Source of the DNA: Candidatus Binatus sp.
GTDB taxonomy: Bacteria; Desulfobacterota; Binatia; Binatales; Binataceae
Direction: 5' to 3'
DNA: 64,000 nt
Assembly: GCF_030646925.1 (NCBI RefSeq)
Contig: NZ_JAUSKL010000066.1
Location: forward strand, 52,947-116,946
Program-made: the position numbers and the translations under genes
The notes under the pieces: model-generated
Database searches by the model: none
Told to the model about the DNA's origin: nothing
The model's input: only the letters and a program-made list of their open reading frames with translations
Shown: positions 7,740 through 16,682 of the stretch, in pieces
Position numbering within the stretch: the stretch's first letter is position 1
Layout of the letters: each line of letters starts with the position of its first letter

Positions 7740-9290
7740 TTACTGATTGAAGGCGGCTTCCACCTTGCGAGGTCCACTACCGGCGCGAATCGATTGCTCG
7801 AGAGTCGTTAGACGTGCTGCTACCGCGATGCTCATAGCATGAAGCTCACGCTTATTACTTGCTCTCAATTCTTCCATCTGTGCCTTCAACTGAGTTAGCT
7901 GAGCAGATTGAGTCTGATTCGTTCTTGTCAGCTCAACGAGCTGGTTGGCTTGGTGCTCATTTCGCCTGCTCTCTTTCTGCAACTCGTTCAATAACATCGT
8001 CGATAGCATCGAGTAGCGCACCGACTGAACTTTTCCGTCCATAGCGTGCACCACCAACTCCGGATAGATGCGTTCGACTTCTTCCGCGACCAGACCGTAC
8101 TGTTTCGTGCCTAGCTGGTCGTCCTTGTACCGAAACGTTACCGGACGGAGCTTCAACAAAGCCTCGCTCGAGGCTCCCATGTCATCGATGTCGTGCTTGT
8201 AGCGGGCGGAAGACACTACTATTCCAAGGCGACCGCTGCCATTGATCACTACGTCGCTGCCGCTCACCGCGCTGCCGAGGATGCCTGCAATGTAGGTCGC
8301 AGTCTGGACGCCTTGAGTACCGATTCGAATGGTGGCTGATTCAGCCGCGATTCCCTGATTACCAATGTCAATGTTGTTCTTGCCTGTAGTCAGATTGAAC
8401 CCTGAACTGAAGCCAAGAGCGATGTTGTTCTGGCCGGTAGTGTTCTTGAACAGGGCGTTCACCCCGTAGGCGTTATTGTTGTTGCCGGTCGTGTTGTTGA
8501 AGAGCGCCTGCAAACCGGTGGCAGTGTCATTGTTGCCGGTGCTGTTGGTGTAAAGCGCCACCGAGCCGGTCGCTGTGTTATTGAGGCCTGTGGTGTTGCC
8601 ATAGAGCGCGCGCCGGCCGGTAGCGGTATCGTTGGTGCCGGAATCGTTGGTGAATAGAGCGCCCGATCCGCTGGCGGTGTTGTTATAACCGGTGGTGTTG
8701 TCGAACAGTGATTGAAATCCGGCGGCCGTGTTGTCATGGCCGGTGAGGTTCCTGAAGAGCGATTGCACACCGCTGCCGGTATTTTGAAAACCAGTCGTGT
8801 TCGCCTCGAGGGCCTTCGTTCCATCGGCGGTGTTGTAGTTGCCCGTCGAGTTGAAGACCAGCGCGTTCACGCCAGTCGCGGTATTGAAGAAGCCCGAGCT
8901 GTTGCTTTGCAGAGCCGCCAATCCGGTGGCGGTGTTGTCGTGTCCGGTATTGTTGCCGAACAATGCTTGCCATCCAAGGGCAGTATTGTTTTTGCCGGTG
9001 GTATTGCTGTTGAGCGATTGAACTCCGTTCGCGGTATTGAGATTGCCGGTGGTGTTGTTTTGCAGAGCACCCGAACCGGTCGCGGTATTCTGCACGCCAG
9101 AAGTGGTGGCATTGAGCGCATTGGCGCCGATCGCGGTATCGTCAGTGCCAGTTGTGACGCTTGCTAGTGCGCCGTCGCCCAGTTTGGTGTTGGTCGAGAA
9201 CGCCGACGCAATTCCGGCCCACGACAGCCCTATCACCAATGCGGTTATCGAAAACAGGAAAGTCTTAACTGTCTGGTTCCGCTTGTTCAT
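7740..9290 (-). CDS. Secreted repeat protein with C-terminal S74 intramolecular chaperone domain
   Basis: A 516-residue protein. Residues 1-30 form a signal peptide ending in ASA. Residues 51-305 are fifteen consecutive 17-residue repeats of the type NTATGxxALxxNTTGxx, which would stack as a beta-helical or trimeric fibre. Residues about 360-435 match the peptidase S74 (endosialidase-type) chaperone domain, starting at SSARYKHDI. Ser361 and Lys365 fit the Ser-Lys self-cleavage pair. LLNELQKE and residues 440-505 form a coiled coil for trimerisation. The family is best known from phage tail fibres, but also occurs as bacterial surface fibres; no phage genes lie nearby. Probably a surface or exported trimeric fibre. 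Confidence 0.85.
   Translation of the reverse strand: MNKRNQTVKTFLFSITALVIGLSWAGIASAFSTNTKLGDGALASVTTGTDDTAIGANALNATTSGVQNTATGSGALQNNTTGNLNTANGVQSLNSNTTGKNNTALGWQALFGNNTGHDNTATGLAALQSNSSGFFNTATGVNALVFNSTGNYNTADGTKALEANTTGFQNTGSGVQSLFRNLTGHDNTAAGFQSLFDNTTGYNNTASGSGALFTNDSGTNDTATGRRALYGNTTGLNNTATGSVALYTNSTGNNDTATGLQALFNNTTGNNNNAYGVNALFKNTTGQNNIALGFSSGFNLTTGKNNIDIGNQGIAAESATIRIGTQGVQTATYIAGILGSAVSGSDVVINGSGRLGIVVSSARYKHDIDDMGASSEALLKLRPVTFRYKDDQLGTKQYGLVAEEVERIYPELVVHAMDGKVQSVRYSMLSTMLLNELQKESRRNEHQANQLVELTRTNQTQSAQLTQLKAQMEELRASNKRELHAMSIAVAARLTTLEQSIRAGSGPRKVEAAFNQ
8376..9140 (-). repeat. Fifteen tandem 51-bp coding repeats
   Basis: Coding repeats of 51 bp (17 residues) inside the S74 protein gene, residues 51-305. 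The units keep N/D-T-A-x-G at the start and A-L at positions 8-9, then N-T-T-G, but differ at the DNA level, so this is an old array and not a fresh expansion. Confidence 0.85.
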
Positions 9291-9524
9291 GGATACCTTG
9301 CCTCAAAATGGTTGAGATATAGCGGCATCGCGCCTACTTATCGTTTGAGCGGCGCCGGACCGTCTTCGTTTCCTTTCGATGATGCGCCAACTGCTTTGAT
9401 TTGCGCAAATCGACCCGGCGGCAATGAAGAGAACCCGGCGCGGGCAATCACGCGGCGCGAAAATAGAAGCAGGAGAGCCAACAGCGTCGCGACACTCAAA
9501 GGCGGCGCGATCAACGCGACATTT

Positions 9525-10529
9525 TCAGGCATTCGCGAGGGCGCGCATCGTGGCGGAATAATCGCGGGCGCTGGTCGCGGCGGGACCGATCGGAAACACG
9601 ACTGGATGAGTCACGCCGGCGGCGCGAAATCGCGCGACGAAATCGCGGCCGGCCTGCGCGGGTCCGAACACCGCGATTTTGCGGCACGACTCTTCCTTGA
9701 TTGCCGTGGGCGCGTCGTCGCGCTTGCCTTCCTTCCATAGCCGCCGCACTTCCTCGAACTCCGCCGACAACCCGTAGCGCGCGAACATCTTGTTGTAACT
9801 ATCGACGAACGCGTAGCCGGCCAACTCGCGCCGGAACGAATCGACGGCCTTGTCTTCCTCCTCGGTGATGCACATGCGGATGTAGATGCCAACGTCGATT
9901 GCGGCGGGATCGCGGCCCGCGGCTTTGGCGCCGGCGTGAATATGCTGGACCATCGGCGCAATCGCATCCGGCGGCGAGTAGTTCATCAGGACGCCGTCGG
10001 CAATTTCGCCGGCGAGATGGAGCATCGGCGCATTCAGACCGGCGAGGTAGATTTTCGGCGGTCGCGGCGCGGTCGCGCGCATCCCGAGGCGGAAGTCGGA
10101 TTTGTAAACCTCGCCCTCGAACTTCGAGCGCCCGTCGGTGAAGAGTTGGCGCATGATCGCGACGCACTCGCGCATCGCGGTGACCGGTTTTCTATACGAT
10201 GCGCCGTGCCATCGCTCGACGATTACCGGACTCGAGACGCCGAGACCCGCAATCGCGCGTCCGCCCGAGAGTTCATTGATGGTGAGAAAGCCCATCGCCA
10301 TCACGCCGGGCGTGCGAATCTGAATTGGCACGACGCCGGTTGCGAGTTCGGCTTTTTTGGTGTTGAGCGCGAGTGCGGCGAGGCTGACGAAAGCGTCGGG
10401 GCCGGAGACTTCGGCGATCCAGAGCGAGGTGTAGCCGAGTTGTTCGGCTTCGCTGACAATTGCGAGGCGATCGGCGAGCGGGGCGCCGAATATCGAGGTG
10501 TGCAGGCCGAGCTTTTTTTCTGATGGCAT
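9525..10529 (-). CDS. Luciferase-like (LLM class) flavin/F420-dependent oxidoreductase
   Basis: A 334-residue TIM-barrel protein of the bacterial luciferase-like superfamily. The N-terminus LGLHTSIFGAPLADRLAIVSEAEQLGYTSLWIAE is the first beta-alpha unit, followed by GVVPIQIRTPGVMAMGF and the AGLGVSSP loop. ATAPRPPKIYLAGLN and AGEIADGVLMNY complete the family pattern seen in methylene-H4MPT reductase-like enzymes. The cofactor could be F420H2 or FMNH2; no F420 gene is in the window. The substrate is unknown. It stands alone on the minus strand, 104 bases after the gsp operon start-side gap. Confidence 0.85.
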   Translation of the reverse strand: MPSEKKLGLHTSIFGAPLADRLAIVSEAEQLGYTSLWIAEVSGPDAFVSLAALALNTKKAELATGVVPIQIRTPGVMAMGFLTINELSGGRAIAGLGVSSPVIVERWHGASYRKPVTAMRECVAIMRQLFTDGRSKFEGEVYKSDFRLGMRATAPRPPKIYLAGLNAPMLHLAGEIADGVLMNYSPPDAIAPMVQHIHAGAKAAGRDPAAIDVGIYIRMCITEEEDKAVDSFRRELAGYAFVDSYNKMFARYGLSAEFEEVRRLWKEGKRDDAPTAIKEESCRKIAVFGPAQAGRDFVARFRAAGVTHPVVFPIGPAATSARDYSATMRALANA

Positions 10530-10633
10530 CGAAGTTTCCGCGCGACGAGATTTTCACGGATTGTGTAACTAATCGCGCATCGCCGCAAGGCAAGCCTGGC
10601 GCCGCGGTTTCTCGAATCGATTTAGGAGATGCG

Positions 10634-11491
10634 CTAGCGGATTCGCGGAGCGCTCAGCGCGCCGGTGATCTGATAGGCCTCGGGGGAACCCGGCGGATGC
10701 GGCGGCAGCAGCGCGGGCAAGAATCTAAACCGGTCCGCCCCGGCGGGCGTCGGCGTAAGGGTGAACTGCAACGCGAGGATGGTCGAATCGGCGTCGGGAC
10801 CGATTTGAATGGTTCCGCTCGCGTCGAGGATCAGGTCGCCGCCCGCAGTCTTCAGACTCTCGATCGTCAGGACGCCCTGATCGAGTTTGAACTTTGCGAC
10901 CGCGTTGGCGAGTCGAATCGGCGTGATGACCGTGCTGAGAAGCAGGCTTGATGCGCTGAGATCGCCGCGGCCGGTGTTCTTTTCAAAGTCGTCGCGCGAG
11001 ATCCAGAATTCGCCGTTGCCCGAGAGGATTCCCGACGCGGTCACGCCGGGCAACTGGTAGAGATGCTGGCGCGAGATGTCCACCGTTTTGAGATCGAAGC
11101 TGAGCGCGGTGCCGCCGCCGCTCGGACGCGCGGTCACTTTGCCGACGCCGCCGTAGAGATCGGCGTTGACGTGGACGCCGAGATGAAGCATCAGCAGTGA
11201 CAGGAACGATGGCGTCACCGATACGGCAGGGCTTTCGAAGACCGGCGCGCCCGACGTGGCCGAGGTGACGCGAACGTCGCTTAGCCGGGCGCCGAATGGA
11301 AAATCGAGGTGCTGATCGGCGATCGAGATCTGCATCGCCATCGGCGCGAGCAGGTTGGTCAAGGTCGCAGAGTAGGGGAAGGTCGCGATCACGAAAGCGA
11401 GGAACAGGACGACGCCAAAGAGCGCATAGCTCGAGCGGACGAGCCAGATTTGCGAAGATTGCGCCGGGACTTCGCGGCGCGAATCAAGCAT
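10634..11491 (-). CDS. gspN: Type II secretion system protein GspN
   Basis: A 285-residue protein, last gene of the gsp operon. An N-terminal membrane anchor (SYALFGVVLFLAFVIATF) is followed by a periplasmic beta-rich domain with ATFPYSATLTNLL and several glycine-rich strands, the GspN pattern. ATG 11491 overlaps the gspM end by 8 bases; the longer TTG start at 11521 is less likely. GspN is an accessory protein of the periplasmic/outer-membrane part of the machine. It is often the most divergent member, so identification rests on both sequence and operon position. Confidence 0.8.
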   Translation of the reverse strand: MLDSRREVPAQSSQIWLVRSSYALFGVVLFLAFVIATFPYSATLTNLLAPMAMQISIADQHLDFPFGARLSDVRVTSATSGAPVFESPAVSVTPSFLSLLMLHLGVHVNADLYGGVGKVTARPSGGGTALSFDLKTVDISRQHLYQLPGVTASGILSGNGEFWISRDDFEKNTGRGDLSASSLLLSTVITPIRLANAVAKFKLDQGVLTIESLKTAGGDLILDASGTIQIGPDADSTILALQFTLTPTPAGADRFRFLPALLPPHPPGSPEAYQITGALSAPRIR

Positions 11492-12134
11492 TCCGGGCGA
11501 GCGCAATGCAGGTGAGGTCAACGTCGTAGGCGTGAGTATTTTCGCTGCGCCGCTGGATGCGCAGGGCGGAGATGCCGACCGGCTGCGACATCGATCCGAT
11601 CGCGTAGAGCGCGCCCACCAGTTGCGCGAGGTCCACGTTCTGCAGTTTCAACTGCACGCTATGTTCGGTGAAGCCGTCGGTGAGCTTGCGATCGGAGCCG
11701 GGCGTGATCGAAGCGATCTTGTCGTGGCCAAGGCTGCTGGTGAGCGAGGCTTCGAGCACCGAAAAGAGCGAGAAGTCCCGGTTGTCGGGGACGGTGCGAT
11801 GCTCGGCACTGGCGAGGTCGCCTTTGAGCGCCGCGTAGTTCGCGGCAAGGCGGCGGATACTCGAAAGATCGCGCTGGCGCTGCTCGATCTTGTCATTCAG
11901 ACCGGCGCCGATACCAACGATCGGCAGGTAAACGACATTGTAGAGAATGAACGCGCCGAACAGTCCCGCGGCGATGCGGACCAGTAGTCGTTCGCGAGGC
12001 TCGAACTTCTGATAACGGCCACGCGCCTGACCAAGCAGCGGATCGATGCGCCGGGAGATTTGTCCCAGGTACGGCATGATCAGCGCAATCAGGCGCGCGC
12101 GCAATCGTTCGAGCCGCTCTCTAAACATGATCAC
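11484..12134 (-). CDS. gspM: Type II secretion system protein GspM
   Basis: A 216-residue inner-membrane protein: a cytoplasmic basic helix, one membrane span near residues 55-75 (LLVRIAAGLFGAFILYNVVYL), a coiled-coil (KIEQRQRDLSSIRRLAANYAALKGDL) and a ferredoxin-like periplasmic domain. It binds GspL in the assembly platform. The GTG at 12134 overlaps the gspL stop (GTGA); ATG 12128 is the alternative. The weak sequence conservation typical of GspM makes context part of the evidence. Confidence 0.82.
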   Translation of the reverse strand: MIMFRERLERLRARLIALIMPYLGQISRRIDPLLGQARGRYQKFEPRERLLVRIAAGLFGAFILYNVVYLPIVGIGAGLNDKIEQRQRDLSSIRRLAANYAALKGDLASAEHRTVPDNRDFSLFSVLEASLTSSLGHDKIASITPGSDRKLTDGFTEHSVQLKLQNVDLAQLVGALYAIGSMSQPVGISALRIQRRSENTHAYDVDLTCIALARNA

Positions 12135-13597
12135 TCCGCCGCCGGGCCGCTGTCCTTGAAGCTCGCGTCGAGCCGGAAATCGACTTTGTTCGGATCGGAA
12201 CCGGCTTTCGCGTGGCTGACTTCGATCGCTCCGAAATATCCGCTCTTATCGAGCGCCTGCTTGGCGGAATCGACGGTTGCAAATGAATCAGCCTGGCCGG
12301 TGATGTGCACTGCGTTGCCGTCGATCTGCATGTCGTTGATTTCGACGGGAAATCGCGGCGGCAATGCCCCCGAGATCGCGGCCAGGGTCTCGAGCGGCGA
12401 ATGCCGCGAGAGATTGCCGCCGATCAGGCGCAGGCGATGATTCATCTTCGCGATGCCGTCCCTCAGTTCGGTGCGCGCGTTGGCCGGATCGGCATGACCG
12501 AGCACGGGCGCGACGACTTTCTCGATTTCGGTGTTGATCAGGTTCAAGCGATGAAGGCGGGCCGAGACGCCGAGGGCGAAGTGCACGAGGATTGCGGCGA
12601 ACAACACAGCGGCAAGAATTCCGGAAGTGTAGAAGGGCGTCAGATCGCCGCGAATGCGCCCGCGAAAAAGAAATTCGCCCTGGCGAAAATTGATCAGGTT
12701 GGCGGGCGCCGTCGGCAACTCGCTCGCGAGCATCGCAACGCATGACGAGAACTTTCCGGTATCGGGCGCCTGGCCTTCGAAGATCGGCGAGTAGTCCAAG
12801 TCGCCGCCGTCGCGCACCGCCAATGCGAGCGAATCGGCGAGCAGGCTTCGGAGTTGCGGCAGGGTGCCCGCGGCGCCGGCGAGAATAATGTCGGTCTGTT
12901 CGAGTTCGCCGCCGTGCGCGAGCAGCGTCTGGCGCAGACTGTTGAGAATCGAGGACGCCTCGTCGGACGAAACCGCAGTGCCGTCGGCCGTCATCAGGCC
13001 GCCGTGAATCGATCGTAGCGCGCGCGGTGTTCCGGACTCATCGACGAGGACCAGCGTGGTCGAGCAATCGTCGCCTTCGACGACCATGTGCGCAGTCGGA
13101 ACTGCGCCGTTGCGCGCCCGCCCGATCAAAGCTGCGAGCGCGAGCGGCGCGAGCGTTACCATCTTCGGATCGAGGCCTGCCTTGGCGAGCAAATCGATAT
13201 GCTGTTGCAGATCGGTCTTGCGGACCATCGCAGCCATCACCAGCGAGTGGCCGTCGCGCTGCCCGACGCGCGAAAAGGCGACGGCGCCATTATCGACGGG
13301 AAACGGAAGATGCTCTTCGAGCGCAAACGGAACCACCTGATGCAGACGGCGTCCGTCCTTGAACGGCAATTCGAGCAGGCGCTTGGCGACCTGATCCGAC
13401 GGCAGCGCCGAGATCACGATATCGATCTCGCCGGCCTCGACCGCGAGCCGCGACAGCGCGCCGCTCAGATCGGGCTCGTCGGGCGCGCGTTCCTTCTCGA
13501 ACACGCCGGTGAGCTGAAAGGAATTCCAGGAGCGCTCCGCCGAGGCGGCGCGCACCCGATCTCCGATCAATTGCAGCGCGAGGATTCGTTGAGCCAC
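12131..13597 (-). CDS. gspL: Type II secretion system protein GspL
   Basis: A 488-residue protein. Residues 1-310 form the cytoplasmic actin-like domain, including LPFKDGRRLHQVVPFALEEHL and a phosphate-loop-like DIILAGAAGTLPQL. A single membrane span follows (FYTSGILAAVLFAAILVHFALG), then a periplasmic domain of about 130 residues. GspL couples the ATPase GspE to the membrane platform. It starts at GTG 13597, 31 bases after gspK ends. No strong ribosome site is visible. Confidence 0.88.
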   Translation of the reverse strand: MAQRILALQLIGDRVRAASAERSWNSFQLTGVFEKERAPDEPDLSGALSRLAVEAGEIDIVISALPSDQVAKRLLELPFKDGRRLHQVVPFALEEHLPFPVDNGAVAFSRVGQRDGHSLVMAAMVRKTDLQQHIDLLAKAGLDPKMVTLAPLALAALIGRARNGAVPTAHMVVEGDDCSTTLVLVDESGTPRALRSIHGGLMTADGTAVSSDEASSILNSLRQTLLAHGGELEQTDIILAGAAGTLPQLRSLLADSLALAVRDGGDLDYSPIFEGQAPDTGKFSSCVAMLASELPTAPANLINFRQGEFLFRGRIRGDLTPFYTSGILAAVLFAAILVHFALGVSARLHRLNLINTEIEKVVAPVLGHADPANARTELRDGIAKMNHRLRLIGGNLSRHSPLETLAAISGALPPRFPVEINDMQIDGNAVHITGQADSFATVDSAKQALDKSGYFGAIEVSHAKAGSDPNKVDFRLDASFKDSGPAAE

Positions 13598-13628
13598 GAT
13601 ATTTTATGCGATGCCGATCCCTATCATC

Positions 13629-14582
13629 CTAGTCTTCATTCCAGGTTGCGAGGGTGCCGGTGCCATTCTGTTCGCGATGAAAGGTCGCCGAAACGGTCTT
13701 GCGCGCGCCGGCGAAAATTCCCATTCCACGGATCGTGAAGAACTGGCTGCGCGTGGTGATGTCCTGCGTAAGGCGCGTGCCGATGGTGCCGACGCTTGGC
13801 AGATTGGCGACGTCGGTGACCTTTGTAAAGGGTTGGACCAGGCGCACCGCCATGATCTGTTCGACGATTTTCGGATCCTCCATCAATTCCGGCTCGAGCG
13901 ATGCTAGCACCTGTGGCGAAGCAGTGTTGGCGTTTACCTGCAACTCGGGCATCACGGTAAGAAATGGCGCGATCCGGTTGTAAACCGCCTCGCTGACGCC
14001 GCGAACCATCCTGAGGTCGCCAAGGGTAGGCATCGGGCCGTTGCGGGGTTGGTAGGGTGGCCTCAGCGAAAGATAGTAGTTCGCTTCGGCGCCGCCCGGC
14101 GAATCCGTCTCGTCGGGATCGGTCCAATCGAGGATCGCGGGGACGAGATCGGGACTGACTCCGAGGATAGTGAACAGGCGCATGAGGCGCTGGACTGCGG
14201 CGGCGTTCGGCACGCCCTTGTTGGGATCGATGAGCGAGTTGATTGCCAGCTTGCGGGCTTCATCGACGACCGACAGGCTGACGACGCCGCCCTCGAGCGG
14301 CATCGGCGGGAAAGGCATCGCCCAGCGGTCGAGCAGCGAGTCGGCGGGCGATTCGGTCTGGGTTTGCGCGCGCGCATCTGCGGCGAGTAGCGCGATACCG
14401 ACACTGATTCCCGAGCGCGCGAGATAGTAGGCGCGGAGTTCATTGGCCTGATTCGCCGCGGACACGTAGCCGAGACCCGCGGACATCGCGAAGTCCACCA
14501 CCAGCATGGTCATCAGCGCGATGCCGAGCAGCACGGCGAGCAGCGCGATGCCGCGTTCGTTTTTTTTGAGCCGCGTCACCAT
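13629..14582 (-). CDS. gspK: Type II secretion minor pseudopilin GspK
   Basis: A 317-residue protein from ATG 14582, overlapping gspJ by 7 bases; longer frames lack a prepilin leader. KKNERG is followed by IALLAVLLGIALMTMLVVDF, with the prepilin peptidase site after Gly11. Mature position 5 is Leu rather than the usual pilin Glu, as is normal for GspK. The large globular part contains the helix-hairpin-helix segment (MPTLGDLRMVRGVSEAVYNR) and LQVNANTASPQVLASL, both standard in GspK. It caps the pseudopilus tip with GspI and GspJ. Confidence 0.92.
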   Translation of the reverse strand: MVTRLKKNERGIALLAVLLGIALMTMLVVDFAMSAGLGYVSAANQANELRAYYLARSGISVGIALLAADARAQTQTESPADSLLDRWAMPFPPMPLEGGVVSLSVVDEARKLAINSLIDPNKGVPNAAAVQRLMRLFTILGVSPDLVPAILDWTDPDETDSPGGAEANYYLSLRPPYQPRNGPMPTLGDLRMVRGVSEAVYNRIAPFLTVMPELQVNANTASPQVLASLEPELMEDPKIVEQIMAVRLVQPFTKVTDVANLPSVGTIGTRLTQDITTRSQFFTIRGMGIFAGARKTVSATFHREQNGTGTLATWNED

Positions 14583-15244
14583 TGCGTGATTCCCATCGGC
14601 ACGGTGACCTGCGTCGCAAAATCCATCGTGCCGCCGCCGGTCGAGGCCATCTTGAGTTGCAGCGCGACCGCGATTGGCAACTGGCGGCCGCGCGGGAGGC
14701 TCGAGGAATCCCAGCTTTCGCTCCATCGCTGGCCGTCGAAGTACCGAATATGGAGCGAGAGCAGATTCTCCGCGATCGTGAAATAAACCGGGCGGCCCGG
14801 CGAAAACAGCAATCCGCTCTGCTGGGATCGTTGCAGCATGTACCAGCCGGTGTGCGCGGGATTGGGCACGATGTTGTAGCTGATTAGCGCTTCGGCGCTG
14901 CCGCCGGTGAGCGATCGTCCGTGTCCGGCGTCGAGCGTGCAGAGCGAAATCGTGTCGATCGGACCGTTGTTGCCGAAGCGGCCCAGGCCGATCACCAGCA
15001 CATGACTCAATGCGACCGGCGTCTGCACCGCGCCGCGAATTTCATTGGTCATTTGCCAGAGCATCGAGCGTCCTTCGCGGTTCGCGTCGAGGCGGCCCTC
15101 GGCGTGGACCTTGCTGTGCGCGACGACGTTGAAGGAACTGGCGAGCATCGAGAGGATCAGGCCGAGCACGCCGATCGCGAGCATCATCTCGATCAGCGTG
15201 AATCCGCGGGACGTGGCGATGAGCCGGTTACGCGCGGATTTCAT
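14576..15244 (-). CDS. gspJ: Type II secretion minor pseudopilin GspJ
   Basis: A 222-residue pseudopilin. ATG 15244 overlaps the gspI stop as ATGA, showing translational coupling. A leader of 14 residues ends at Gly14, before FTLIEMMLAIGVLGLILSML, with the conserved Glu at mature position 5. The C-terminal part is the beta-rich GspJ head. The longer frame to 15391 would run deep into gspI and is rejected. Part of the tip complex with GspI, GspK and GspH. Confidence 0.9.
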   Translation of the reverse strand: MKSARNRLIATSRGFTLIEMMLAIGVLGLILSMLASSFNVVAHSKVHAEGRLDANREGRSMLWQMTNEIRGAVQTPVALSHVLVIGLGRFGNNGPIDTISLCTLDAGHGRSLTGGSAEALISYNIVPNPAHTGWYMLQRSQQSGLLFSPGRPVYFTIAENLLSLHIRYFDGQRWSESWDSSSLPRGRQLPIAVALQLKMASTGGGTMDFATQVTVPMGITQW

Positions 15245-15654
15245 GGCTGGTTCTGAGCCTCGGGCGGCATCGGCGAATGCAAAAATTCGGTGAGCGAAAA
15301 GCTGCGCCCCAGTTTCGGCCCGTAGTACACGAACACCGTCACTTTGCGGACGTCGGGAAACATCCCGGACGCCGAGACGATTCGTTGCCACCGGTAGTTT
15401 CGATACTTGCCGGGAAAGAGCGATTCGAAGTTGCCGCTGGTTCGGCCGATAACCGGGAAGCGGTCGAATTCGGCTTGCGTGATGACGGTCTGCGCGAGCA
15501 TCGCGGCTTGCGTCATGTCCTGCGAGCGAATGACGGATTGGAGTCCCTGATGCTGCAAGCTCAGCAGGCCCATCAGCGAGACGCCGAGGATCGCCATCGC
15601 GAACATCACTTCGATCAAGGTGAAGCCGGCAGCGCGATCGCGGCGCGCTTTCAT
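15241..15654 (-). CDS. gspI: Type II secretion minor pseudopilin GspI
   Basis: A 137-residue pseudopilin with prepilin site Gly10/Phe11 (AAGFTLIEVMFAMAILG) and Glu at mature position 5. Length and the short C-terminal beta sheet (RKVTVFVYYG) fit GspI. Start and stop both overlap neighbours by four bases (ATGA at 15651-15654 with gspH and at 15241-15244 with gspJ), so expression is tightly coupled. Confidence 0.88.
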   Translation of the reverse strand: MKARRDRAAGFTLIEVMFAMAILGVSLMGLLSLQHQGLQSVIRSQDMTQAAMLAQTVITQAEFDRFPVIGRTSGNFESLFPGKYRNYRWQRIVSASGMFPDVRKVTVFVYYGPKLGRSFSLTEFLHSPMPPEAQNQP

Positions 15655-16235
15655 CGATACATACCGCGCGGCATCACGTCGCCCCGCGCAATCACGACTT
15701 TGCCGGTGAGCGGCGTGAACATCAGGGTCATCACGTTGCCGGAGGAATCCTGGAGATGGACGATCGTCGCGTTCACGTACCCCTCCGGATAGAAATTGGT
15801 GGAGATGACGCCGCGCTTGACGGTGCCGATACCTTCGACGGTGACGTCGCGAATCTGGACCTCGGGCGGCAGTATGACAGGCCTGCCGGTGGGCGATTGG
15901 TCGGGCTGAAACACCGGGCGAATCGCGTAAGGATCGAGCCGCGCGACGGCATACGCATTCATGTCGAGATTAAAGGTCAAGCGCAGGACGACTTTGTGAC
16001 CGGCGGCCTGGTCGTACATGAAGGTCGCCCGTCCCGCCAGGCGGCGGGCCTGGCTGCGCAGCGCGGCTTGCTTAAATCCGCCGAGATACGGCATCACCAG
16101 CGAGAGCATCAGGCCCATGATGAAGATGACGACGGCGAGTTCGAGCAGCGTGAAGCCGGGACTTGCAGATCGCGCCGACGAGCGCGCGCGCATGATGCGA
16201 GTGGTGTGCCGGGGTGAACGCGGCGAAAAAATCAT
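15651..16235 (-). CDS. gspH: Type II secretion pseudopilin GspH
   Basis: A 194-residue pseudopilin with a longer leader than its neighbours; the prepilin site is Gly27/Phe28 (SPGFTLLELAVVIFIMG). ATG 16235 follows the gspG stop by 7 bases with GAGG close by; ATG 16193 would shorten the leader to 13 residues and is possible. The globular part fits the GspH/FimT beta sandwich. GspH links the minor tip complex to the GspG shaft. Confidence 0.85.
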   Translation of the reverse strand: MIFSPRSPRHTTRIMRARSSARSASPGFTLLELAVVIFIMGLMLSLVMPYLGGFKQAALRSQARRLAGRATFMYDQAAGHKVVLRLTFNLDMNAYAVARLDPYAIRPVFQPDQSPTGRPVILPPEVQIRDVTVEGIGTVKRGVISTNFYPEGYVNATIVHLQDSSGNVMTLMFTPLTGKVVIARGDVMPRGMYR

Positions 16236-16242
16236 AGCCTCG

Positions 16243-16659
16243 TCACGATCGACTGGCGTCTATGTCGTCGGCGCTTTCGGTCCCGTCCGGACCGTAGGAT
16301 TTGAGTACGTACGCGCTGCCGTCGCTCTGATAGAAATAGGCGCCGCCCCACGGATCCTTGGTCATTCGCTCGATATAACCGCCGCTCTCGTAGTTGGCGG
16401 GAATGCGGCCGCTGGAGGGCGGAGTGACGAGGGCGCTCAGGCCCTGGTCGGTGCTCGGATAGGTGCCATTGTCGAGGTAGTAGCGATCGAGCGCGGTCTT
16501 GTACTCGGCGAGGTCGGCCTGGGCCTTGACGCGTTTGGCCTTGTCGGCGGCGCCGCGCAGACTCTGCACGACGATCGTCGCGAGCAACCCGAGGATCAGG
16601 ATGACCACCATGATTTCAATCAGGGTGAAACCGTCCTGATTGTACCTGCGTGACTTCAT
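16243..16659 (-). CDS. gspG: Type II secretion major pseudopilin GspG
   Basis: A 138-residue major pseudopilin that builds the pseudopilus shaft. ATG 16659 is chosen for the strong GGGGGAGG 7 bases upstream; a longer ATG at 16686 overlaps gspF. The prepilin site is Gly10/Phe11 (QDGFTLIEIMVVILILG). The C-terminal DNGTYPSTDQGLSALV and TKDPWGGAYFYQSDG are GspG hallmarks, including the Ca-binding loop region near the end (YGPDGTESADDI). Confidence 0.96.
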   Translation of the reverse strand: MKSRRYNQDGFTLIEIMVVILILGLLATIVVQSLRGAADKAKRVKAQADLAEYKTALDRYYLDNGTYPSTDQGLSALVTPPSSGRIPANYESGGYIERMTKDPWGGAYFYQSDGSAYVLKSYGPDGTESADDIDASRS

Positions 16660-16682
16660 CGCGAATCCTCCCCCTTGGTTGT

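Noticed and set aside
8376..9140. CRISPR array
   Set aside because: The 51-bp periodicity is continuous coding repeats of a 17-residue unit without conserved repeat/spacer alternation.
7740..9290. Prophage tail-fibre gene
   Set aside because: A Sec-type signal peptide is present and no phage structural, lysis or integrase genes lie around it.
10301..10593. Short frames upstream of the luciferase-like gene start
   Set aside because: They overlap the clear N-terminus of the luciferase-like protein in other frames.
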